NCBI GenBank assembly: GCA_020310875.1 | Contig: CM035413.1 | Span: 180,983,364-181,047,363 of the forward strand | Length of the DNA: 64,000 nt | Direction of reading: 5' to 3' | Source: Ceratopteris richardii | Lineage: Eukaryota; Streptophyta; Polypodiopsida; Polypodiales; Pteridaceae | Shown here: positions 20,785 through 30,900 of the stretch, in pieces | Position numbering within the stretch: the stretch's first letter is position 1 | Layout: each line of letters opens with the position of its first letter | Notes under the pieces: model-generated | The model's database searches: none | Seen by the model: the letters and a program-made list of their open reading frames with translations, nothing else | What the model was told of the DNA's origin: nothing | Position numbers and translations under genes: made by a program

Positions 20785-22968
20785 CTAAAGTTCTGCTTCG
20801 AGACCTTCTAAATACATATTTCTAGCTGACCGAAAGATACGGGCAATCTTTTTCTTAAGCGTTTCTAATACATTTTTCAGGGTGTCGGGTTCTAATAATT
20901 GGGCATCTGTCCGCACCGAACTGAGCGCTATAGCTCCCGAAAGTAAATTTTCAGCCTCTGTTTGTAAAAATGCTTCCTGTAAATAAAATTCATTGGCCAA
21001 TGCTGCATCTCTGGCCGTCTTCATATCTGTTACTTGTTGCTGCATTCGATGGATGTTATCATTTTTGTTACGTACTTGATTCTCGAGTCTTTCTAACTGT
21101 TGGTTCAGGAACTGGATTGTTTTGTAAAATGCATCTCTTTCTCTTCTCGCATCTACTAATCTTTTCTGTTTCTGAGGCTCTTCAATAAGATACTTATGCA
21201 GTATGTTGTTGACTGTTGATAAACTGTTTTTTGTTGTATCTAACTCGAATTCTGTTTGAGTTAGCCTTCTTCTAGTTTCTTCCAGTAAGTTGCCTAATGC
21301 AATTCTGCCATCTTCTGCATCTTTGAAGTTCTGTGTTAGCTTAGTGATTTCTGCAGTGGCTTCTGTCAACATTTCTTTATGATTGTTTATAGTTTCCAGA
21401 GCTTCATCTCGCTGTTTTGTTATATCTGCCTGATCACTGAGTCGTTCTTGCAGCTGTTTCACCTGCTCTTGTAGGGCTTGATTTTTTGCTTTTACTGTAT
21501 ATATTTCTTCTTGAAGTGGAGTGATATCTGCTTCCAGTATTTCTATTTTCTGCTGCAACTCCTTGTAAATGTTGTCTGTATCAGCTCTCATCTGAGCAGG
21601 TAATTGCTTGGAGAGGTTAATAAGAAACTGTCCGATTGATGCTAATTCGGAAAATACTTGAACAGATTGTGTTTGTGGAAGTTGTCGCGGTTGAGCAGAC
21701 GTATTGGTGCGTAATTGATAGGAATTCGGTGGTGAGTAGTTCGGGGAAGATGATGATGTATGATCGGGATGGTCTTGAATGGGATGTTCTTCCTGTTGCG
21801 GTGGTAAAATAGGACGAGCTGTGTTAGAATTAATTACCTTATTTGCCTCCTGTTGTTCATTCGCAGAGAAACCGACATCTGTTGTTTCTGCTACCTTCAG
21901 GAGCTTATCCAATGCATCATTAGTAGGTTGACATTCATGGATTTGTTGATTCTCTTGCTGCTGCTGTTGACAGACTTTATCAGTTGACATTGCTTCCATT
22001 TCCGTCTGCTTCTGCGTTTGTAGATGCTCAGATGCTAATGAATGCGTTGATGATTCCTGGTGCATCGATGTATTTGTATCATGAAACCTCTCTTCCTCTT
22101 GATGCTTGGCTTCTGTTTCTGCTTCCTTGTCTTGCTTATCAGCTTCATTCTCTACCTGTACTTCCTGCTGTTGTTCGTGTTCCTTTTGTGTTACTCCGCC
22201 TGAATGCCGGTCAACCTCCTGTTGAACTTCTTCGCCTTGTTCGACTGAGTCTGCATTCTTACTTTCAGAAGAACTGATTCTGATCCGATTTCTTCTGAAT
22301 AACTGATTAATTTCTTCTTCATCTTCGTCGTCTTCATCTAAGGGTTGCGCTGATTCTTCAATTTGTAACACTGGTCCTCTTGGTGGTGGTTGTGCTTGCA
22401 TTATGGTTGGAAACAGAAATGATAAAATGTGTGGTAGTCGAGATCTCGGGGTTTTTCCTTTGTTAACTTGCTTCATAATGGAGACGCACTCCTTATGAAT
22501 ACGTTGAAAGAAGAATGAAGCAAAGTTAACAGGTTCTCGGGCAGCTATATCTATGGCAGAATAAAACGGTCGAGAAATACCATAGGTACGTTTTTGAAAG
22601 TTGAGTATAGCAACGAGGAATTGTAGTGCAGTTCTTTCAGGTTCTGGTCGACAGAGAATGGCGTATTCATTCGATGAAAATCGCGGGAATAATTCTGCCA
22701 TTCGGGTTGCTGAGATCATGGGAACATTCTCGCGGCCTTGTGGAGTCAAATGATAAACTTCTGTAAACACTTGGAATGTGATCACAGTTCTAGACGGTAA
22801 GGAAGGGAAAACCCATCGTTTCTCAGTAGGAGATACCCGAGCGATAGCGGAAATAATCTGTGCAAAGAAGGGGTGAGCTTCCATTGAGTGCCAGGGCAAC
22901 TCGGCGAAACTACCCAATCCTCGTATATGCAGATAATTTCCTATTTTCAGCCGGGATACCCTCGGCAA
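20785..22968 (-). CDS. C ORF2, long coiled-coil protein of unknown function (727 aa)
   Basis: N-terminal globular region to about residue 200 (FAELPWHSMEAHPFF, VFPSLPSRTVITFQVF, SRPFYSAIDIAAREP), an acidic patch (about 213-222), a long Gln/Glu-rich stretch, a Pro-rich linker near 400, and about 280 residues of heptad-type coiled coil. The visible ATG (MPRVSRLK) is probably not the original start: an upstream ATG at 22996 opens a frame whose first 17 codons match the A2 protein (ANYxAFxxGIP), and an extra A in the run GAAAATAGG near 22948 shifts it. Downstream of that the proteins agree. Function unknown; no membrane segment is seen. Confidence 0.75.
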   Translation of the reverse strand: MPRVSRLKIGNYLHIRGLGSFAELPWHSMEAHPFFAQIISAIARVSPTEKRWVFPSLPSRTVITFQVFTEVYHLTPQGRENVPMISATRMAELFPRFSSNEYAILCRPEPERTALQFLVAILNFQKRTYGISRPFYSAIDIAAREPVNFASFFFQRIHKECVSIMKQVNKGKTPRSRLPHILSFLFPTIMQAQPPPRGPVLQIEESAQPLDEDDEDEEEINQLFRRNRIRISSSESKNADSVEQGEEVQQEVDRHSGGVTQKEHEQQQEVQVENEADKQDKEAETEAKHQEEERFHDTNTSMHQESSTHSLASEHLQTQKQTEMEAMSTDKVCQQQQQENQQIHECQPTNDALDKLLKVAETTDVGFSANEQQEANKVINSNTARPILPPQQEEHPIQDHPDHTSSSSPNYSPPNSYQLRTNTSAQPRQLPQTQSVQVFSELASIGQFLINLSKQLPAQMRADTDNIYKELQQKIEILEADITPLQEEIYTVKAKNQALQEQVKQLQERLSDQADITKQRDEALETINNHKEMLTEATAEITKLTQNFKDAEDGRIALGNLLEETRRRLTQTEFELDTTKNSLSTVNNILHKYLIEEPQKQKRLVDARRERDAFYKTIQFLNQQLERLENQVRNKNDNIHRMQQQVTDMKTARDAALANEFYLQEAFLQTEAENLLSGAIALSSVRTDAQLLEPDTLKNVLETLKKKIARIFRSARNMYLEGLEAEL

Positions 22969-23333
22969 AAGCTGTATAGTTCGCTAGAGATTCCATTACA
23001 CAGAGATACAAGACGCAGAACACAAGTATTCAGAAACTATGGCTGTGGTCGCAAAAGACTAAATTACCTATCCGGCGAGTTTAAGTGAGTTATATAAGGA
23101 ATTTGTACAGAGAATATTTTAAACAGTATTAATTATTCAAAACGGACAGTAATGTCTATGTCTGACGTGCGTGCATGCAGAGATAGAAAAACGGGAGCGG
23201 GCGGCTGGACATAAATAGATATTAAAGTACGGCGGTTACACTTATTTTATTGATTATACCGAATTAAAACAAAAGGAATTAAAAAACAAAAAAAAAGAAA
23301 ATTAAAAATTTTGTGGTACGCTGTGTACCCTTG

Positions 23334-26300
23334 TTATAGCCGAGGTGGCGCTACTTGATACGGCCGTAGCTTTGAACCGTTTATCGCTTTTGAAAGTGGT
23401 TGTCCAGTCAATGTAGTCAATCGAAAAGTAGCCGGACCAATTTGTTCTGAAATCTTGAATGGACCGAACCAACGTAACTTGAATTTTCCGGCTGATCTAT
23501 TGGATTTTGCATGGTAAAAGAGAACAAGCTGTCCTACCGAAAATATTGGAGTCTTTAAATTTCGGTCGTGTGTCCTGGCCTGTCTTAATTGAATTTCTTT
23601 CATAGTTAAGAAACTGAGCCATCGGTGTTCATCTAATTCTCTAAGTGTTTCCAGCCGAAATACCAATGACTCTTCGGGTAAAAGCTTCTGAGACGTTGCT
23701 ACTCTTAAACTTGGTATTACAATTTCCATCGGAGCTATTGCTTCTATTCCATAGGCTAACTTAAATGGTGTCAAGCCGGTGGTTACCTTATATGTAGTGC
23801 GATAGGCCCATAAGACTGCAGGTAGCAACTGATCCCATCTTTCCGGTGTTTCTCTGGTCAATTTTTGAAGCATATTTAGCAGAGATTTGTTGGTACTTTC
23901 TGCCAATCCATTTGCACGAGGATAATATGGTGAGCTGAATTTATGACTGATCTGGAATGACTGTGTTAATGCTTTCATCAACTTGTTCATAAAATGAGTA
24001 CCCTGATCTGAAACAAGCTCTAGTGGCAGTCCAAATCTTGGAAAGACATCTGTTAATAAGCATTTCGCTACTTCAACTGCTGTAGCCGAGCGTAAAGGCC
24101 ATGCTTCTGCCCACCTGGTTGCATAATCTGTGCAAGTCAATATATACCTGTTATTGCTGAATACTGCGGGAGGTGTGATTGGACCAATGAAATCAAGACC
24201 CCATTTCTGAAATGGTTCTAAAGGAAGTACTGGATGAAGTGGAAAGTAATGGCGTTGTAGTGGTTGTCCAGTTCTTTGACAGCTATCACAAGTTTTGATA
24301 AATTCCAATATATCTCTATACATAGTTGGCCACCAAAGTCCACTTTGCAGAATTTTCCGGTGAGTAAGATCTGCTGCAAAATGTCCACCGGAAGGAGTTG
24401 AGTGAGCCAAAGTGATAACTGAGTTAACTTCATGTGGTGGAATACAGCGAAGTAAGATTCCGATATGATCTGTATAATATAATTCTCCAGCAACTAACCG
24501 GAATCGTCGGCTAAAACCTGCAATTTTTCGGCGTGTAGCTGTGGGGATTTCAGAAGGTAGATATCCACTTGAAAGGAAGGTCAATAATTGATCATAATAC
24601 GTAGTTGGCACTGGTTGGTTTGACAATTCTTCAGTAGTTGGTTCTGAAGTATAAATGGCTGGCGTTGTATCATTTATACCAACCGGAGGTTCACCTGAAT
24701 CTAAGCGTGACAAAAAGTCTGCTAAAGCATGTGAACTACCTGGCCGATGAACGACATCATAGTCGAATTCTTGCAATAGTAGAACCCATCGTGCTAGGCG
24801 GCCACCGATATGTTGCTGCCGAACCAAGTAAACCAATGCAGCGTGATCGACATGAAATGTAAATTTTCGGCCCAATAAATAATGTCTGAATTTTTTTACC
24901 GAATATACTAATCCTAAGCATTCCCTCTCAGTTACCGAGTAGTTCTTTTCTGCAGGCGCTAATCTTCTACTAGCATAGTATACTGGTCTAAACCATTTAT
25001 CTGTTTGTTGCATTAGTACACTTCCTACTGCTATATCAGATGCGTCAACAAATACATGAAATGGGTTATCCCAATCTGGTGGCTGTAAAATGGGAACCTG
25101 TGTTAATAACTGTTTCAGTCGATCAAATGCTACCTGACATTCCTGAGTCCATTCAAATTGTCTTGCGGTTTTGGAAATTAATTTGTTCAGTGGTATTGCC
25201 ACATGAGCAAGCCACCGTAAATGCCTTCCATGCCATCTCACTTGTCCCATAAATCGCATTACTTCCTTAGGTGTATTAGGCACCGGAGCTTCTAATACTG
25301 CTGCAATTTTATCGGGATCAACTTGAATACCCTGTGCTGATATGATGTGACCAAGTAATTTACCGCATGAAACCGCGAACACAGATTTGTTTGGGTTTAA
25401 ACACAATCTATATTCTCTACATCTCTGAAAGCAACATCGTAAATGTACTAGATGTGCAATCATTTTACCGAAAATTGAAAAATCGTCAAGATATACTTGC
25501 ATGAATGAGGTAAGATAAGGAGAAAATATTTCCTGCATACATCTTTGAAATGTGCTTGGTGCATTTCTCAATCCAAACCACATTACGGTACAAGCAAAAA
25601 CACCCCAATTTGTAATAAATGAAGTTTTCGGTATATCTTCCTCAGCCATTCTTACTTGGTTATATCCACTGTATCCATCTAGAAATGAATACATCTCATG
25701 ACCTGCTACTTTATCAAGCATCGTATCCAAAAAAGGAATTGGAAAAGGATCCGGTATTGTTGCAGCATTTAATTTCCGATAATCTACGCAAATTCTCAAT
25801 TGCTTGTTTTTCTTTGGTACAATTACGATTGGTGAAATCCATTCTGCATGTTCTATTGGTACTATGAACCCAACTTTTAATAGCCTATCAAGTTCAGCCT
25901 TTACCTGAGATGCATAATGTGGGTTCATCCGGTAACTGGTTTGCCTTATCGGTTTTGCTTCTGGTTTTAGCATAACTCTGTGTTGATAGATACGAGGATC
26001 CAGACCCTTCATGTCTTTGTAATCCCATGCAAAGACGTCAGTAAATTCTTGGAGTAGCTTGATTAAATCTGTTTGAAAAGCTTCAGGTAAGTTTTGCTTT
26101 ATCTTTACAGGACGAGGGTGGTCTTCATCTCCAAGATTATAAGTAATTAACTGATCTTCTGGAACATAAAATTGTTGATGTTTCTCTGTATCAGCGGAAG
26201 GTTCGAGAAGCTGCTGTAATTCATTACCTTGAATCGAAATGGTATTGTCCTCCTTAATTCCTTCGACAATGGGTATTACTGTACATACTGAAGCATTCCA

Positions 26301-28961
26301 AGTATCTACCACAGACTGTAGATCAATAGTTCCTATTGTCATCAAATCAACATTATTCTTCAGAAATTCTTCTTCTTCGTCATCCGACAATCCATCTAAC
26401 ATATGAACTGGTTCGGCGAAATATGGTCGAGTATGTAACTCACAGGGTTGTATAGCATCTAATTTTACAACACACTTGCGGTTTTTATCTTTGAATGTAA
26501 GTTCCTGAGCTGACCAGTCTTGAATTACCTTGGCTTGTTTTAACCAAGGACGACCGAAAAGTAGATTGTAGTCTAGGGTGGATTCCGGCAATTCAAGAAC
26601 AACAAAAGTCATCTTGAATGTTGTGTCTTGGATAGTTATAGGTATATCTCGGACCAGTCCTACTGGATGAACTCTAGATTGATCAGCCATCCTAACAAAA
26701 AATTGAACTGGTTCTATCTTAGTCCATCCTAACTTTTTACACAGTGACGCAGTGGCAATATTCACGCCGGACCCCCCATCAATTAAAACTTGTGGAATTT
26801 GATGTTTATTAAACCATACCGTAATCAGAGGAACTGAGTGATCTACCGTAGAGTCTGGTTCCGTTTGTACGGTTGCGGTAGCCGGAATGCAAGCAGGTTT
26901 TGTAGTAGACTGTTGTTGAAATTGTTGGCGTATTCCTGGTACTAATGCCAATAATTGCCCGAAAGGCAGTGTGATGGATGCTTTTGACAATATATCCCAA
27001 GTTGGTTGCACTTGATTTTCATCTTCCTTAACTGTTGAAGACGAAGCTTGGTCTGAAGGTGGTAATTCTACTACAGATGATGTACCTGCTTTTGTTTTGT
27101 CAGCATGAACTTGTGTGGTATCCGGGGACTGGATCACTGGAGTAGGTTCTGGAAAAACAGGTGGTTCTACGGTAGTCCACTGACTAGCCTTATGATACAT
27201 TCTGTGTTGTTCACGTATCCCTGGCTCAAATAATTCTGCTGCTGGTTGCAATTGTTTACCGGAACGCGTTTGAACTACTGCTGCCTGTGTCTCTACAGGT
27301 GTAATTGTTACCACATTGGCCATTGGGTTTTGACGTTCCTTTTTCCTTTGATCATATTCCGCTGCATCTCTACAGAATCTTCTAATATGGCCCAACTGTC
27401 CACAGAAATGACATCGAGGTGGTGGTAAATTTTGATTTTCCGGTGGTGGTCCATTCTGCCAGCGCGGTGTGTTATAGTTGTTGTTCCTCTGTCCTCGATA
27501 ATGTCGATACCCTTGTTGTTGATTGTGTCTCAAATGTGGGGGTACATATTGATTGGATGATTGCCCTTGCTCTTGAATAATTGCATTAACTGTTGCTACT
27601 CCTTGTCTTCTAGCATTGTATGCACAATTTTCAGTGGTATGTCCTACAATGTTACAGATGGCGCAATAAGTCTGATTTAACGCACACTGGGCACTTGTAT
27701 GTCCTGAATTCTTGCAAGTGGTACAATATACTTGCCTGGTTATATCTTCAGCCATATGTTTATTTGTTTTAATCCATTCCAAATCCTCTGAAAATCCTCC
27801 AACTTTGTTTTCTAGCTGAAGGGTCATTGCTATCACTGCGTCGAGGGTCATGGCTCCTACACATCTTATAATCATGATTTGCCTAAGTTGGGGAAGCAAA
27901 CCATTGATAAACCACTGTGTAATAACATCGTCGGGTAAGTTAGCATGGGCCTGGGGTAGCTGCCTTAAATGCGTCCTGAACAGGGTAGCATACTCTTGTA
28001 CAGTTTGATTTGGTTTCTGTCTATTGTTCTGTAAATACTCAAAGATCTCTGCAGGATTTTTTTTCAACCTGAATCGCTGCAGAAAAGCGTCTCGTACTGC
28101 TTCATAAGTACCGAAATGATTAATATCATATTCAGTAAGCCACCTTGCTGCTTCATTCACAAGTGTAGATTGAAAAACAATTGCTTTGTACGCCGGATCC
28201 GGTGGATGGTTGAGAACAGCATAACTGATTTCGAAGGTGCGGACGTGAGCATCTGGGTCATCTCCTGGAAACCCACTAAACTTTGTGTATGTTACTCCCG
28301 TTGAAGCCAATCTGGGTTGACCTACTTGTCGTTGTAGTTGTTCATTCATCGTAAATGTATTATACACTCCTTCTGTAATTCTGGTTGGAGTTTCTGAACT
28401 ACCGAAATTTGTTTCGCCTAATGGCACACTTTCCGGTGCAATTAGCTTACTTACTATATTGCGAATTTCTGTTTCGAATAGTCTTCCTTCCTCCTTGATA
28501 TCCAAAGTAGGAGGACTTGCTCCCAAACGTTGTAGTTGAGCTGAAGATTCAGCCGAAAGTGCTGAATCGTCACCGAAAAACTGTGTTTTTCTTACCGAAG
28601 TTCCACCAGAAGGATTCAAAATCGTGACTGGATGCAACGTAGATTCGCCTGTATTAATTTCCTTCCCTACAGTGTTTCTAATCGTATCTGAATCTATTCC
28701 AAAGAATTTTATGCTAGATTCCAACTGCGTCTTAATCGGTTCCAAAATTGCTGTATTTTCGACAGTCTGTACCGTAGTAACACCAGACAATTCTAGAGAT
28801 GTACTACGTTCTACCGTAATTTCACCGGAGTCAGTGTTATCGTTTGTCACTTTTTCGACAACTGGGTCAGGTCTAATTGTACTAGTACCTCCCAAAGTTG
28901 TTCTTAATATCCCTAACTGATGATTCTTGGGATACTTTTCTCCTGATCGGGTAATCGGCAT
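23334..28961 (-). CDS. gag-pol: C gag-pol polyprotein, intact (1875 aa)
   Basis: One uninterrupted frame from ATG 28961. Gag domain about 225-345. Three CX2CX4HX4C zinc knuckles at 413-426, 433-446 and 517-530. Protease about 720-815 with active site DGGSG (D728) and LLFGRPW; Gly replaces the Ser/Thr of the usual D-S/T-G, a form I know from other plant Ty3 elements. RT about 1040-1220 with FLDGYSGYNQ and catalytic YLDD at 1157-1160. RNase H about 1285-1410 (VFVDASDIAVGSVL, FHVDHAALVYL). Integrase has an HHCC finger ending in CDSCQR, a DDE core (DFIGPITPP, SDQGTHF, NGLAEST) and a C-terminal GPF module (RWFGPFKI). No chromodomain and no second RNase H. All catalytic residues are present, so this copy could be enzymatically active. 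Confidence 0.96.
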   Translation of the reverse strand: MPITRSGEKYPKNHQLGILRTTLGGTSTIRPDPVVEKVTNDNTDSGEITVERSTSLELSGVTTVQTVENTAILEPIKTQLESSIKFFGIDSDTIRNTVGKEINTGESTLHPVTILNPSGGTSVRKTQFFGDDSALSAESSAQLQRLGASPPTLDIKEEGRLFETEIRNIVSKLIAPESVPLGETNFGSSETPTRITEGVYNTFTMNEQLQRQVGQPRLASTGVTYTKFSGFPGDDPDAHVRTFEISYAVLNHPPDPAYKAIVFQSTLVNEAARWLTEYDINHFGTYEAVRDAFLQRFRLKKNPAEIFEYLQNNRQKPNQTVQEYATLFRTHLRQLPQAHANLPDDVITQWFINGLLPQLRQIMIIRCVGAMTLDAVIAMTLQLENKVGGFSEDLEWIKTNKHMAEDITRQVYCTTCKNSGHTSAQCALNQTYCAICNIVGHTTENCAYNARRQGVATVNAIIQEQGQSSNQYVPPHLRHNQQQGYRHYRGQRNNNYNTPRWQNGPPPENQNLPPPRCHFCGQLGHIRRFCRDAAEYDQRKKERQNPMANVVTITPVETQAAVVQTRSGKQLQPAAELFEPGIREQHRMYHKASQWTTVEPPVFPEPTPVIQSPDTTQVHADKTKAGTSSVVELPPSDQASSSTVKEDENQVQPTWDILSKASITLPFGQLLALVPGIRQQFQQQSTTKPACIPATATVQTEPDSTVDHSVPLITVWFNKHQIPQVLIDGGSGVNIATASLCKKLGWTKIEPVQFFVRMADQSRVHPVGLVRDIPITIQDTTFKMTFVVLELPESTLDYNLLFGRPWLKQAKVIQDWSAQELTFKDKNRKCVVKLDAIQPCELHTRPYFAEPVHMLDGLSDDEEEEFLKNNVDLMTIGTIDLQSVVDTWNASVCTVIPIVEGIKEDNTISIQGNELQQLLEPSADTEKHQQFYVPEDQLITYNLGDEDHPRPVKIKQNLPEAFQTDLIKLLQEFTDVFAWDYKDMKGLDPRIYQHRVMLKPEAKPIRQTSYRMNPHYASQVKAELDRLLKVGFIVPIEHAEWISPIVIVPKKNKQLRICVDYRKLNAATIPDPFPIPFLDTMLDKVAGHEMYSFLDGYSGYNQVRMAEEDIPKTSFITNWGVFACTVMWFGLRNAPSTFQRCMQEIFSPYLTSFMQVYLDDFSIFGKMIAHLVHLRCCFQRCREYRLCLNPNKSVFAVSCGKLLGHIISAQGIQVDPDKIAAVLEAPVPNTPKEVMRFMGQVRWHGRHLRWLAHVAIPLNKLISKTARQFEWTQECQVAFDRLKQLLTQVPILQPPDWDNPFHVFVDASDIAVGSVLMQQTDKWFRPVYYASRRLAPAEKNYSVTERECLGLVYSVKKFRHYLLGRKFTFHVDHAALVYLVRQQHIGGRLARWVLLLQEFDYDVVHRPGSSHALADFLSRLDSGEPPVGINDTTPAIYTSEPTTEELSNQPVPTTYYDQLLTFLSSGYLPSEIPTATRRKIAGFSRRFRLVAGELYYTDHIGILLRCIPPHEVNSVITLAHSTPSGGHFAADLTHRKILQSGLWWPTMYRDILEFIKTCDSCQRTGQPLQRHYFPLHPVLPLEPFQKWGLDFIGPITPPAVFSNNRYILTCTDYATRWAEAWPLRSATAVEVAKCLLTDVFPRFGLPLELVSDQGTHFMNKLMKALTQSFQISHKFSSPYYPRANGLAESTNKSLLNMLQKLTRETPERWDQLLPAVLWAYRTTYKVTTGLTPFKLAYGIEAIAPMEIVIPSLRVATSQKLLPEESLVFRLETLRELDEHRWLSFLTMKEIQLRQARTHDRNLKTPIFSVGQLVLFYHAKSNRSAGKFKLRWFGPFKISEQIGPATFRLTTLTGQPLSKAINGSKLRPYQVAPPRL

Positions 28962-29087
28962 GTAGCATTTCCGTACTGATCATATAATATTACGAACACA
29001 CAGTATCGCAACAATCTGATTCTGTTGCTACTGTCCTTCCAACAGAATTTTAATTTGAACAAAATACCAGGCAATCTCAATGCCACA

Positions 29088-29105
29088 TCCCCAGTAGGAT
29101 CGCCA
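29088..29105 (-). other. Primer binding site of C
   Basis: Minus-strand TGGCGATCCTACTGGGGA two bases after the 5' LTR. It begins with the obligatory TGG (complement of CCA). I do not assign the primer tRNA; it differs from the sites of A1, A2 and D. Confidence 0.75.
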
Positions 29106-29107
29106 AA

Positions 29108-30182
29108 TGTTAGACGATAATAACTCAATCCAACTTTCGGACGAGTATTATCGGGTCCTTGGGTTCTTGGGAGTGGTAGGGGTCTGTTAAACAGAGGCCC
29201 TGTACTATTTTCCCAATCCTTTACACAATCACCAGTAATTGCTCACTTCTTAATACAGGAGTTGAGTTTGAATACTAACTACTCCTCGGTATGATAAGCA
29301 CTGGAATGTTTGGCCCTGAATATACTATGGTAATAGCACAGTGATTCTGTCAAAACTTACAACTATGAGAATACGTTCCTCTCAAAATACTCCGCAATAA
29401 GACGATCTCATGTGATAACTAAATACACCGAACGAAATGCACAGACAACTCAGATCGAGATTATATCAAACTTTTTGTATACTGACTCAGATCACAGATT
29501 TATACCGCAATTAATGACTTGCTAAGACTTCTGTCCACACACAGCTCCTTGTCGAATACTCAATGATCACCGATTACTATATAAAACCCTAGTTACTTGA
29601 CCGAAAAGGTACTAAACTCTGTTCTTATACAGTCCCACGCATGACAATCAATACACAATCTCACAATCGAGAACTACAGAGTCATATATAACTGTTCATC
29701 AAGTAGACTCACAGCATCACGAACTTTTCAATGAGAATCGATTCAACCAAAGAATAGCAGAGTAATTAAATATGAATAGAATGAAACAGTATTCAATGTC
29801 CTCAATAATATCTCGTACACAGTCTTCTAAAATATATTACTCGGGGTCTCCGAACACTTCAGTTACGATGTGATCAACCCTCATCACTACAGCGCGCAAC
29901 AGAATAGAGACGTATCTATCCTTCTGTCTCTCTCACATACATTCATGTTAACTATCACCTCAAGAGTCTGTTTAAACACCGTAAACTCTGCTCCAACAGT
30001 CGAACGAAACTATGACGCAACGACTGAACTCTTTTCTCTTCCTGTCTTCTGCTTTTTATTGCTTCCGCATTCTTCATCTACCGCCTCTTGCGAAATTTCC
30101 TACCTCTCCGTCATTTCAGCCACCAATCTTGTTTATCCTTCGTCTGCGGTTGCGGTTGTCTCGCTGCTTCAGCCTTGTAACA
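29108..30182 (-). repeat. 5' LTR of C (1075 bp)
   Basis: Partner of 17558-18632, with three substitutions and no length change by eye. D's pol resumes directly after the TACC at 30183-30186. Confidence 0.96.
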
Positions 30183-30186
30183 TACC

Positions 30187-30900
30187 GCAGTGGGCTAAGC
30201 CATTGGTACCAGTATTGACATACGGGCCTAACCATCCAGTGGTAAACACACGGAATAGAGAGGTCGTAAAAGCCCAAAAGTACCACATCATGGCAGGAAG
30301 CATGTACAAGCACACAGATCAAGGGATCTTGGCTTGTTGCGTAGAAGAGGATGAGTACGCTAAATGGTTGCAATTAGCACATGTAGGTGCGTTAGAGCAA
30401 CACCATTCAAAGCAACGAACTTTATAGACACTAAGAAGACTCGGAGTACATTGGCCGACTAAGGAAGCGGATGTCCAAAAGTTGTGCAAGGAATGCCCAA
30501 TCTGTTGCACTAAGCCACCTGTGGAACACGCCACTCAGTATCAAGTATCCATTGTGCCAGATTGGAGTGAACCACTAGTATCCTTCCTAAGGACGAAAGC
30601 ATTCCCTCCAGACATGACTCTGGCTAGGAAAAGGAGTTTAGAACAAGAAGCCCTGGATTACTCACTCATTGGTGATAATCTATACAAGCGTGGTAAAGAT
30701 GGTTACCTGAGGCTATGTGTCCATGAAAGTGAATATCTTAAGATCTTAGAAACTGCTCACCAAGGTGTAGCAAGAGGACACTTTGGACCGGATCGGGTGA
30801 TCAAGGCAATACTATTTGCGGGTTTCTGGTGGCCTACCCTTCACATGGATGCACATACCTATGTGAAACGGTGTGATGTCTGTCAGAGGACTCAGTATCC
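30187..30900 (+). repeat. Tandem duplication of the integrase zinc-binding module
   Basis: Two consecutive protein modules share the same order: a P-W-x-x-P-L-V start, about 35 variable residues, a YK box, a CV-E-E-Y-K-L-AH-G stretch, a second His seven residues later (HX6H), a G-x-x-WPT segment and CX2C (CPIC at 30494-30505; CDVC at about 30872-30883). The second is the canonical one next to the DDE core. Confidence 0.8.

Larger units (their letters stand above)
17558..30182 (-). mobile_element. Ty3/gypsy retrotransposon C, full length, nested in D
   Basis: Two 1075-bp LTRs differ at three bases by eye (near 17959/29476, 18312/29862 and 18375/29925). TACC is duplicated at 17554-17557 and 30183-30186. 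Gag-pol reads on the minus strand, so the 5' LTR is the right-hand one. Sense order: LTR, primer site, intact 1875-aa gag-pol, ORF2, ORF3, tRNA-end-like sequence, LTR. Total 12,625 bp. It is related to A1 and A2 across all coding parts, but its LTR is different except for one block. The gag-pol frame is intact and the LTRs nearly identical, so the insertion is young; ORF2 has a likely one-base frameshift at its start. Confidence 0.97.

Noticed and set aside
29870-30427. Forward open frame of 185 codons spanning the C LTR into D
   Set aside because: It joins LTR sequence to the first integrase finger of D by chance; the first part is repeated in the other LTR (18320-18676).
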